A DNA stretch of 64,000 nt from a virus, in the IMG/VR virus record IMGVR_UViG_3300025168_000044, positions 1 through 64,000 of that record. One strand, 5' to 3'. The notes beneath the pieces were generated by a model that was not told where the DNA came from, did no database searches, and saw nothing but the letters and a program-made list of their open reading frames with translations. How positions within the stretch are numbered: the stretch's first letter is position 1; every line of letters starts with the position of its first letter. Made by a program: the position numbers and the translations under genes. Below, piece by piece: positions 17,900 to 24,171 of this stretch.

Positions 17900-18223
17900 A
17901 TGGGAATGGAACTACTAAATAAATATGAGTTTTGGACGAACTATTCAGAATCGTATTCAGATGAGTATTTGTATCATAGTGCTCATGCTGATGAAGATAA
18001 CGGTATCCCTTATATATATGAGCAGACTCCAGAAGAACTCGTAGAAGCAGCTGCTGGAATGACCACAGAACATAATGACGATTGGTTTGTTGAACTGCTA
18101 TATCGGGTAATTGTGCAAGGCAAGACACTGCAGAATGCCTATGATTCGATAAAAACTGAATCCTCTGATTATGGAGGCCCAGGCGTTGACTTCTTACACC
18201 CAGCTCCAAGGCGGGGCTACTAA
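17900..18223 (+). CDS. Small acidic accessory protein (107 aa)
   Basis: It is preceded by the same GCCCC-GCCTT-GGGGC hairpin and CTACTAAC leader. It is acidic and Tyr/Glu-rich (SYSDEYLYHSAHADED). Its last codons (RRGY, stop) are made by the next hairpin-leader itself (GGC-TAC-TAA), so the coding sequence runs into the repeat of the following gene. Function unknown. Confidence 0.55.
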   Translation: MGMELLNKYEFWTNYSESYSDEYLYHSAHADEDNGIPYIYEQTPEELVEAAAGMTTEHNDDWFVELLYRVIVQGKTLQNAYDSIKTESSDYGGPGVDFLHPAPRRGY

Positions 18224-18236
18224 CTAAAGGAGACAT

Positions 18237-18587
18237 ATGCACAATTTTAATTGCCGATACGCAGATTTGGTGATCCACACTAGCTGCCCTGCATTTGTAG
18301 ATAAAAAAGGCCAGATCCCATATTTAAATGAATTAATGTGGGAGGATCCTGACAGCATCACCGTGCCGCAAGCAAAAATGGATAACGAGAATTGCCAAGG
18401 CAGCTACCACTATTTAAATGATAGCCCTGCCGACTTAAAACTGGTTTGTAACGAGCTGGATGAGCGGGGGATCAAATATCATGTCTTTTTTGATTGGCAA
18501 CCAGAGCAAGGGGCAACACCATCAAGCTATGTAATTTGGACACCAGAGATGGGCATGAGTGATTTTAAGGCAACCAATAACTTATAA
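18237..18587 (+). CDS. Accessory protein of unknown function (116 aa)
   Basis: It starts MHNFNCRYADLVIH after CTACTAACTAAAGGAGA. The sequence is soluble-looking, with acidic residues and a C-terminal FFDWQPEQGATPSSYVIW strand region. No family recognised. Confidence 0.55.
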   Translation: MHNFNCRYADLVIHTSCPAFVDKKGQIPYLNELMWEDPDSITVPQAKMDNENCQGSYHYLNDSPADLKLVCNELDERGIKYHVFFDWQPEQGATPSSYVIWTPEMGMSDFKATNNL

Positions 18588-18597
18588 AGGATTCACA

Positions 18598-18915
18598 GTG
18601 AAACTATTTTACGGGTTCCACTACCGAGGTGGGAGAAACACAACGACTGGCGATCCACACCCCACCACTGGGCGCATGAGCATTGCGGGAAATCTCAAGG
18701 TGTTTGCAACTGGGGAAGCAAGGGACGAATGGGTTGATGCAGAGATTTTTCATGTTCCCGATTCAGGATTTCGGGAAGCTGTCACCACCAAGCAACAAGC
18801 CAAGGAGTTGTGGGCTGGTCTGAGTATCAGTGAGTTTAACGAGTACATTAGACAAGAAGCAATCTTACTTGAGGATGACGCCGATTTTGATCACCACACT
18901 TGGCTGAGTTACTAG
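18598..18915 (+). CDS. Accessory protein of unknown function (105 aa)
   Basis: I choose the GTG at 18598, preceded by ATAAAGGATTCACA, which matches the operon's ribosome-binding pattern; an upstream ATG at 18559 lies inside the previous gene. It contains GFHYRGGRNTTTGDPHP near the start and an acidic C-terminus. Function unknown. Confidence 0.6.
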   Translation: MKLFYGFHYRGGRNTTTGDPHPTTGRMSIAGNLKVFATGEARDEWVDAEIFHVPDSGFREAVTTKQQAKELWAGLSISEFNEYIRQEAILLEDDADFDHHTWLSY

Positions 18916-18959
18916 CTCAGGGCAAATCGGTGCGGCAAGGATCGTGCCGGTTTCCCCGC

Positions 18960-19048
18960 AACTAGTAATTCGGCTAGTAAGTAAACTCACAGAATGAGTT
19001 CATAGGCTCACAGAATGAGTTTCATTCTTCACTGAATGAAGGACACAC
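18960..19048. repeat. Cluster of short hairpins and direct repeats upstream of 19050 gene
   Basis: AACTCA-CAGAA-TGAGTT forms a perfect 6-bp stem, CTCACAGAATGAGTT is repeated once more just after it, and TTCATTC/GAATGAA forms a 7-bp stem directly before the AAGGA site. It looks like a variant of the hairpin leaders seen before other genes in this operon. Confidence 0.6.
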
Positions 19049-19049
19049 A

Positions 19050-19388
19050 ATGAAGTTCATGACCACACCGATGAAAAAAAACATTACTGCTGGAGAGGAG
19101 GAAAATTTAGTCAAGGACTATATCAATAAGAACTGGAGCTATGACTCCATTAATGAAAGCAGGCATCTCCAAGGATTGAAAGGGTTGGAAGTCACTGAAA
19201 TGATGGAAGAATACAAAACACCAACACATGATTGGGGTTATCAAAAGCTAAAGCATCCTTGGGATGGATACCCAGCTGGCGCTTGGAGAATTGTTGATGA
19301 CCAAATTGGCTCTGAATTTGTGAGTGTTGTTTTTACAAAAGAAAAAGGGATCTGGGAGGTGATTAGTCTCGGTGAGGAAGGCTGGTGA
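19050..19388 (+). CDS. Accessory protein of unknown function (112 aa)
   Basis: It starts MKFMTTPMKKNITAGEEENL after a GAAGGA site and the hairpin cluster. It is helical and charged in the first half, with a Trp-rich end (GAWRIVDDQIGSEFVSVV). Not recognised. Confidence 0.55.
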   Translation: MKFMTTPMKKNITAGEEENLVKDYINKNWSYDSINESRHLQGLKGLEVTEMMEEYKTPTHDWGYQKLKHPWDGYPAGAWRIVDDQIGSEFVSVVFTKEKGIWEVISLGEEGW

Positions 19389-19636
19389 TCTTGTGCTGTT
19401 TAATGCCTATTTAAGCGTTTAATGTTTTAGCCAATAAAATCAGCATACTAGCGAGGAGGCAAAAGTGGGGAAATCTATAAGACCTAGATACAAATTTTTT
19501 AGATAAGTCAAGCACTGTTAAGTTTCTAATAAGTTAATAAGTATTTCTCCAATAAAATCAGCATACTAACAAGCGCGCTTTGTTGCGCGTTCACAGCGCG
19601 CACATTGGCGCGCATCAACTACAAAGAGAGAAAACT
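19389..19636. repeat. Intergenic region with 20-bp direct repeats and GCGC cluster
   Basis: A 20-bp direct repeat (CCAATAAAATCAGCATACTA) occurs at 19431-19450 and 19549-19568. Directly after the second copy, four GCGCGC-type blocks lie within about 45 bp (19572-19615) and can pair with one another. Between the repeats there is an AGGAGG followed by a 13-codon GTG reading frame (about 19466-19507), which may be chance. No longer gene is supported. The whole looks like a regulatory or recombination site. Confidence 0.6.
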
Positions 19637-19915
19637 ATGAGCTTTACTTGCAGGAGAGTGTGGCAACACTACGAAGACGATGAAGGCACAATGCGCTACG
19701 AATGCTGGGAAGTTGGGTTTGATGAGTTTATGGGCGGAACAGACGACAATGTAAGATACCAAGTCGTAGCCCGATTAGAAAATGCTACTGATGCCGCATG
19801 CCTTTGCAACTTTTTGAATGGCGGAGAGGGGCGTAGAGTTTTGAGGCCAGATGATCTGCGGGACGACCACGTTGCTAAACTGCTGGGCAACAACCTGCCA
19901 GAAAAAGCGTTATGA
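19637..19915 (+). CDS. Accessory protein of unknown function (92 aa)
   Basis: I choose ATG 19637 after AGAGAG. The protein starts MSFTCRRVWQHYEDDEG and is acidic in the first half; NATDAACLCNFLNGG lies in the middle. It overlaps the next gene by four bases, which begins a tightly coupled run of five genes. Function unknown. Confidence 0.55.
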   Translation: MSFTCRRVWQHYEDDEGTMRYECWEVGFDEFMGGTDDNVRYQVVARLENATDAACLCNFLNGGEGRRVLRPDDLRDDHVAKLLGNNLPEKAL

Positions 19916-20115
19916 TCGGCAAACGCTTCTCAAGGCTGCTAGTGCTGGAGCGTGTTCAAAAAGCTGGCAGCACTCACATTTTCTGGCGATGCCAGTGCGA
20001 GTGTGGCAACCAGCGCATTGTGCGCAACAGTGAGCTGTACGAGGGCACAACAAGGCACTGTGGTTGTCAACCGCGCAAGCAACATTGCTACACAGCAGCA
20101 GAGTATGCGAAATGA
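19912..20115 (+). CDS. Small zinc-ribbon protein (67 aa)
   Basis: The pattern MIGKRFSRLLVLERV...WRCQCECGNQRIV...RHCGC matches a small phage zinc-binding domain that often accompanies AP2 or HNH DNA-binding proteins. Four Cys (CQCECG and CGC) would hold one zinc ion. No nuclease domain is attached. A relative with the same pattern lies at 29530-29853. DNA or RNA binding is likely from the family pattern. Confidence 0.65.
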   Translation: MIGKRFSRLLVLERVQKAGSTHIFWRCQCECGNQRIVRNSELYEGTTRHCGCQPRKQHCYTAAEYAK

Positions 20116-20414
20116 ACATTTTTGAATCAGTGGATAAGCACTTCGGGGCTGTAGTTGCCAAAGATCCAATTAAAGGCAAACTGCATGTTGGCTACAGCTT
20201 GAAAGAGCTGAGGGCCTTGCCCATTCGCAAAGCTGGATTTTCTGAAGCAGTGGTCATTTGCTTAGAACGCTCCCGCATTTATGACCTGGGCCAGCTCACA
20301 GCGTTGACACAAAAAGAGCTGCTGCAAATCAAAGGGTTAGGGGACGGGAACCTGCTGGCAATTCTTAAGCTGTTGAGGCTACTTAATCTTAGATTAAAGA
20401 CTTATAAAAGATGA
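20112..20414 (+). CDS. RNA polymerase alpha-CTD-like HhH protein (100 aa)
   Basis: I choose ATG 20112, which overlaps the previous stop. Residues ~30-95 follow the pattern of the C-terminal domain of bacterial RNA polymerase alpha: a leading LKELRALPI, CLERSRIYDLGQLTALTQKE, then the helix-hairpin-helix LLQIKGLGDGNLLAILKLL, and a terminal basic LRLKTYKR. In the host, this domain binds UP elements and activators. A free phage version could compete for or redirect such contacts. The fold call is by eye; the function is inference. Confidence 0.6.
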   Translation: MNIFESVDKHFGAVVAKDPIKGKLHVGYSLKELRALPIRKAGFSEAVVICLERSRIYDLGQLTALTQKELLQIKGLGDGNLLAILKLLRLLNLRLKTYKR

Positions 20415-21106
20415 GGCTGCTGCAATACGCTTATCTACCAGAAGAGCTGAGGGCTACGAACTGGCAAGGACAGCCGTTGCATTTATGGCGGTTGCACGAT
20501 CTTTACGAGATCCCCAAAAACCAGTGCATGCACCGCATCAAGCGCTTCCGGCAGCCGTGGTGGCAAGAGGTGGGTCTAAGTGATCAGCCGCCAGCTTGGG
20601 TATTAGAAGATGAGTACAAGGTACGGTTTGACCCCATTTACTTGGGGGTGACGGAGCTGGTCAAACTATATAAGCATGACCACTTTTACGGTCTGGAGTC
20701 TGAACGTCAGGGAGTCAGGCTTCGAGTCCGCATTTTACTAACTAAAGAGCAAGAGGACGCTATGACAACACCACAATTAATCAAAGAATTGTACATAACC
20801 GGCGAGGATGGGCACGATTTCTTCCCGTATCATGATTATGAAGACCAAGGAATTGAGCTGACAAGGGCAGGAGCTTATGAATTTGCTGAAGAGATGCTTC
20901 CAGTGAAGTTGGATCTAGTTATTGAACAACTGAGGGAGGAACTTGCACAGTTAAAAAATACTGAGGCAATTGATGAGCTGAACTTATTGAATGAGCGCAG
21001 AAGAGTCTCTTCCAAAGTCGGCAGTTACACGAAAATGCAAAAGGGCGGGATGAAAGAGGAGTGGCTGCGTAGTTGTGCCGATTATATTTACAAAAAAGGT
21101 CAATAG
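20411..21106 (+). CDS. Accessory protein with possible internal start (231 aa)
   Basis: It overlaps the alpha-CTD-like gene by four bases. The first ~117 residues are basic and Trp/Tyr-rich (HRIKRFRQPWWQEVGL), the rest acidic and helical (VIEQLREELAQLKNTEAI). An in-frame ATG at 20762 (residue 118) is preceded by TACTAACTAAAG and AGAGG, the same leader used before other genes here, so a second shorter product or a fusion of two old genes is possible. No family recognised. Confidence 0.6.
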   Translation: MRLLQYAYLPEELRATNWQGQPLHLWRLHDLYEIPKNQCMHRIKRFRQPWWQEVGLSDQPPAWVLEDEYKVRFDPIYLGVTELVKLYKHDHFYGLESERQGVRLRVRILLTKEQEDAMTTPQLIKELYITGEDGHDFFPYHDYEDQGIELTRAGAYEFAEEMLPVKLDLVIEQLREELAQLKNTEAIDELNLLNERRRVSSKVGSYTKMQKGGMKEEWLRSCADYIYKKGQ

Positions 21107-21460
21107 ATGGTAACAACTGACTTGATAGACGAGGTATTAGCAACCTCTGAAATTAAAAAGTTACAATTTCGGGAACTTTTAGCAAGTAAAAGCAGTAATT
21201 TCCCTTGGGATCCTGCGGCAGACGGGATTCCCACTGGGGTGATTCACCCTTACCACTTCAAAAACTACAATGGCAAAGACTTGCGTAATTGGCGATTGAA
21301 GTCGGGGTTTTATGTCACACATTGCGCTAAAATTGCGAACATCTCGTCAAGCAGCTGGCGCGCTTACGAAAAGGGGCACCGGCCTCTTCCTGCACATTTT
21401 TTTATAATTCTTTTTTATATTGAAACTCTAAAAAGCTACTTCTTTGTTCAAAAGCGGTAG
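21107..21460 (+). CDS. XRE-like helix-turn-helix protein (117 aa)
   Basis: Last gene of the rightward operon. The C-terminal half (LRNWRLKSGFYVTHCAKIANISSSSWRAYEKGHRPLP) follows the XRE/Cro helix-turn-helix pattern: a Leu-Arg start, recognition helix with Ser-rich turn, and the YEKGHR end usual for this class. Likely a small DNA-binding regulator. Its end overlaps the end of the oppositely oriented gene at 21402 by 59 bp. Confidence 0.6.
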   Translation: MVTTDLIDEVLATSEIKKLQFRELLASKSSNFPWDPAADGIPTGVIHPYHFKNYNGKDLRNWRLKSGFYVTHCAKIANISSSSWRAYEKGHRPLPAHFFIILFYIETLKSYFFVQKR

Positions 21461-21731
21461 CCGTCACACGATAGATATTTAGCACTTGGCGCCCTTGGTT
21501 GTTTGGGAAGCACCAACAGCCCATCGTTGCTTTTTGCCGTTTACGCTTTCGACCTCGAAACAATGCCCTGCCCGTTTCCCACTTGAACAGCTGGCGGCTG
21601 ATAGATGCGGCCAGCTTTTGTCCATCCATCTCCTTCGGAAGCACTTTACTTCCAGGTTCATAGTGCAGGTAACAATCCTCTGCCCATTGTTCAATGCGCT
21701 TGATTCGGGCCTTGTGTAGCTCATTGCCCAA
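21402..21731 (-). CDS. Basic protein at end of replication operon (about 109 aa)
   Basis: The frame encodes a basic, plausible protein (KARIKRIEQWAEDCYLHYEP, then SISRQLFKWETGRALFRGRK). There is no good ATG; a TTG at 21731, inside the end of rusA, is my best start. Its position after RusA is where lambdoid phages keep late regulators, but I see no Q-protein signature. A competing frame (ATG 21724) is discussed among rejected items. Confidence 0.4.
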   Translation of the reverse strand: MGNELHKARIKRIEQWAEDCYLHYEPGSKVLPKEMDGQKLAASISRQLFKWETGRALFRGRKRKRQKATMGCWCFPNNQGRQVLNIYRVTATAFEQRSSFLEFQYKKEL

Positions 21732-22176
21732 GGTTTTTGACCATAAGTCCGCCGTTATACGACCAATACTTTGTAGCGATAATGCGCCAGACGTGACGAT
21801 CATCTTTAAAGATGGCATCAAGGACGGCTTTTGCAAGATTGTCAGTGTCCTTGGGACTGGTTTTGGCAGGCTTATCGTTCAACTCTTTTTTGCGGCGTTT
21901 GCTCCAGCTCTTCGGCATGGGCAGGTAAAAAATCATTTCTACCTGATCAGACAATTGGAACTTTGCAGCATTGCACTTTAGCCTCAGCTCGTCACAATAA
22001 GCCCGATATCTAATTTCATGAGGAGAAGGTTTCCAGCGTGATCGCTGGGATTGTCGGGGGGAAGTAACTGGATCGCATGCTATGAAAATCAAAAGGTTTG
22101 TATTAACGGCAGAGACCCCGTCTCCCCTCATTTTGCATTGGCGCTGAGCTTCATCAATGGAGATTAGTGAGTCCAT
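21721..22176 (-). CDS. rusA: RusA-type Holliday junction resolvase
   Basis: RusA dimers cut four-way DNA junctions produced during phage replication and recombination, before packaging. The signature is complete: KTSPKDTDNLAKAVLDAIFKDD gives the acidic residues (Asp110, Asp112, Asp120, Asp125/126 counted from ATG 22176), followed by VWRIIATKYWS. The N-terminal PVTSPRQSQRSRW segment fits the family. I choose ATG 22176 with AGGA upstream over a GTG at 22194. About 151 residues, slightly longer than the usual ~120. Confidence 0.88.
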   Translation of the reverse strand: MDSLISIDEAQRQCKMRGDGVSAVNTNLLIFIACDPVTSPRQSQRSRWKPSPHEIRYRAYCDELRLKCNAAKFQLSDQVEMIFYLPMPKSWSKRRKKELNDKPAKTSPKDTDNLAKAVLDAIFKDDRHVWRIIATKYWSYNGGLMVKNLGQ

Positions 22177-22333
22177 GAGATTTCCTGACTTCACAATTAA
22201 TTAGCACCTCCTCCTTATCTTCCTCACTCATGCCCCACCAGTGCATGATCTCCCACTCACTTCTTTTACAAACAATGCAATAGCCTTTGTGATTCAGCTC
22301 ACACTGTCTTTTTTTACATGGGGATTTGATCAT
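22154..22333 (-). CDS. DUF1289-like small Cys protein (59 aa)
   Basis: MIKSPCKKRQCELNHKGYC then IVCKRSEWEIMHWWGMSEED: four Cys (6, 11, 19, 22), then the W-x-x-MS-x-E-D motif that defines the DUF1289 family. Function of the family is unknown; a zinc-binding role is likely from the Cys pattern. It overlaps the rusA start by 23 bp. Phage copies are unusual in my knowledge. It is separated from the upstream gene by a 340-bp gap. Confidence 0.75.
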   Translation of the reverse strand: MIKSPCKKRQCELNHKGYCIVCKRSEWEIMHWWGMSEEDKEEVLINCEVRKSHGLTNLH

Positions 22334-22673
22334 ACTGTCTAATAGGGATGGCTGAGAGCGTTGAGTCGTAGCTGCTCTTCCTGCACATTGCAGTGTTCAA
22401 GAATTGCAATAACTCTTATTGCTTACCAAGATATGAATTCAGCACTATTTTTAGGGAGGAGTGCTGACTTGGTTACCCAGCCGTGTAAAGAAGGAGTGCA
22501 GCGTAAGCCAAGATAGCAGTGGCTATATTGCTTTTAAGCAGTTGTTCCGTTGCCGATAGCGGCTTGCATGGGGGGCCTCGTTATGAGGTGGCATCCAGTG
22601 AAAACGTAACGCCAAACAACTATTTAACGACACTCCTTATTAAAGGTATCAAAAGGTCTAGAAGGCTTTTGGC
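22334..22673. other. 340-bp gap inside the replication operon
   Basis: No supported gene. On the minus strand there is a 23-codon frame (about 22589 to 22518) without a convincing ribosome-binding site. The gap separates the five-zinc-knuckle gene from DUF1289/rusA and could hold a promoter or small RNA, but I see no strong -35/-10 pair or terminator. Confidence 0.4.
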
Positions 22674-23657
22674 TTAGGCGTCAGATTGATTCCCAAGTCC
22701 AAAAATATCAGTAGCGCATTCGGCATCAATACCTAGCTTAGATAATTCTCTCATGACGATTGATGTTTTTTCTGTGGGAGCATTAAGTTGAAGTTTTTGG
22801 ATGATACCTCCCTTAGCCAAGAACTTCGCGATTTCTTCCTTGTATTCAGTAGGGCTATCCAACTCATTTTTTTCAGTGATTTGTAAGTCAAAGGGGACAT
22901 GGGCACTAGATTCAGCGCCTTGGCAGATCGGCAAGATCATTGTGCGAACGCCTTTTGCAAACAACTCATCTCTCTTGCGTACTTTATCATCTTCTTGCTT
23001 GCAAAGCCGAGTCTTTCGAGCAAGTTCTTTACACTGTACTGAACAGTACATTTTCCTGTCTTTATGTGCCCCGTAAGTCGTAAAGACCTTACTGCAGTGA
23101 GAGCAAATAACCGTCCGGTTTTTGAGCAGCCTCCGAATTTTTGCGGTTGATAAGCATTCACTAGAACAGTAGACGTTTAAAATACTTTTTGGGCTGAAAG
23201 GCTTTCTACAAATTGCACAAGGAATACGCTTTTTATCAAGCTGGGCTTGCCTTGACTTGGCAGCATGAAAGGCAATTTTGCAGGACTCATTGCAATATCG
23301 CTGTTTGGTGTTCCTCGGTAAATATTTTTTAGAACAAAAATCGCAATGGGTTGACGTTTCTCGAAATAACTGAGCCCTCTCATCAACCCCGTTTCGCTTG
23401 TCCCTCTTCCTTTGGGTTGCTAATTCACGACAGTGCTTCTTACAGTATTTTGCTGAAGGGCTGCTAGCAGAAAAGTCTGTGCCACAAATCTCACACTTTT
23501 TTGCTTTCCACAGGAATTCACTGATTTTTTTATTCTTGTGGTAGATCGCTTCTGCACGGCAAGTGTACTTACAATACTTTTGTGCTGCATTATGGGGAGT
23601 AAATATCTTCTCGCATATAGCACATTTCCTTTCTGCATAAATAGATCTATTCCCCAT
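22674..23657 (-). CDS. Protein with five tandem zinc knuckles
   Basis: It has 327 residues. Five units share the pattern C-x2-C, about 13 residues, Y-C-x3-C: starting at Cys12 (CAICEKIFTP...KYCKYTC), then CEICGTDF, CDFCSKKY, CAICRKPF and CSHCSKVF, spaced about 40 residues apart and joined by basic linkers. The last ~100 residues lack Cys and are acidic. Each unit resembles a short zinc ribbon seen near HNH nucleases, but no nuclease motif is present. A role in nucleic-acid binding during replication is inferred from the operon. Confidence 0.7.
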   Translation of the reverse strand: MGNRSIYAERKCAICEKIFTPHNAAQKYCKYTCRAEAIYHKNKKISEFLWKAKKCEICGTDFSASSPSAKYCKKHCRELATQRKRDKRNGVDERAQLFRETSTHCDFCSKKYLPRNTKQRYCNESCKIAFHAAKSRQAQLDKKRIPCAICRKPFSPKSILNVYCSSECLSTAKIRRLLKNRTVICSHCSKVFTTYGAHKDRKMYCSVQCKELARKTRLCKQEDDKVRKRDELFAKGVRTMILPICQGAESSAHVPFDLQITEKNELDSPTEYKEEIAKFLAKGGIIQKLQLNAPTEKTSIVMRELSKLGIDAECATDIFGLGNQSDA

Positions 23658-24171
23658 ACGTCACAGCCTGTACTAAATCAGCAAAGCGCACTGGCCCCTT
23701 CGGCTTGGCGATAGGGGGGCCAGCTCCTCGGTTCCCCTTTTGTGCATACACGACTCCAATGCCGTCCTCCGTATCTATCACGTTGTAGCCATAGGGGGCT
23801 CGGCTCGTAGCCCAAAGAAATTTTGTGGCGGCCACCGGATCCATACGCCTATCGATTGCTTTGTATTCCTGCTCCATTGCCACCCAATCTTCAGAGTTTT
23901 TGCTTTCCAACAGCTTGGGTTGCTTGGCAGCTCTTGGGGGCCTCTGCTTCAGACCACTTAGCTCTAGAAACTCTCCTACAGTCGGGAAAAAACGGCCACG
24001 GTAGGCTGCTAGAAACCGGCTGATAGCTTCAGGCAGATCTTCCGCCTGCACATGAGAGTAAGCAAAGGCTGCAAACCACTGGTTATTGTAATCCACAGTA
24101 AAGCCACTCTTGGGAGCGCCATAGTGCATCTCTAGCTGCACTAACAGGTTGTCAACAATTTCAACTTTCAT
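23647..24171 (-). CDS. P-like replication protein / helicase loader candidate
   Basis: It is about 174 residues from ATG 24171, which has GAGG upstream; a TTG two codons earlier is less likely. The segment NQWFAAFAYSHVQAEDLPEAISRFLAAYRGRFFPTVGEFLELSG resembles the N-terminal part of lambda P and related replication proteins, especially R-x-FFPTVGEF. It directly follows the O-like initiator, the order seen in lambdoid phages. The loader role is inferred from both; the C-terminal part is not diagnostic. Confidence 0.5.
   Translation of the reverse strand: MKVEIVDNLLVQLEMHYGAPKSGFTVDYNNQWFAAFAYSHVQAEDLPEAISRFLAAYRGRFFPTVGEFLELSGLKQRPPRAAKQPKLLESKNSEDWVAMEQEYKAIDRRMDPVAATKFLWATSRAPYGYNVIDTEDGIGVVYAQKGNRGAGPPIAKPKGPVRFADLVQAVTYGE

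Larger units (their letters stand above)
12728..18236 (+). repeat. Recurrent hairpin plus CTACTAAC/GCACAAAGGAT leaders
   Basis: Gaps at 12728-12775, 14044-14082, 14749-14795, 15216-15262, 15488-15583, 16028-16073, 17247-17290, 17852-17899 and 18196-18236 each hold a GC-rich stem, most clearly GCCCC-GCCTT-GGGGC or GGGGGC-loop-GCCCCC, followed by CTACTAACTAAAGGA or GCACAAAGGAT just before the ATG. Six gaps carry CTACT(A/G)AC and three carry GCACAAAGGAT. The elements are similar to each other although the genes are not. Confidence 0.8.

Noticed and set aside
19466-19507. 13-codon GTG frame after AGGAGG
   Set aside because: A good site but too short for coding evidence; kept only as a remark in the gap entry.
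21479-21724. 81-residue frame starting ATGA at the end of rusA
   Set aside because: The overlap with the stop codon is attractive, but the protein has a shadow-like composition (Ser/Cys/Arg-rich) and the alternative frame at 21402-21731 reads more like a real protein. I am not certain.
22500-22600. 23-codon frame in the replication-operon gap
   Set aside because: No ribosome-binding site and too short to judge; I list the gap as having no supported gene.
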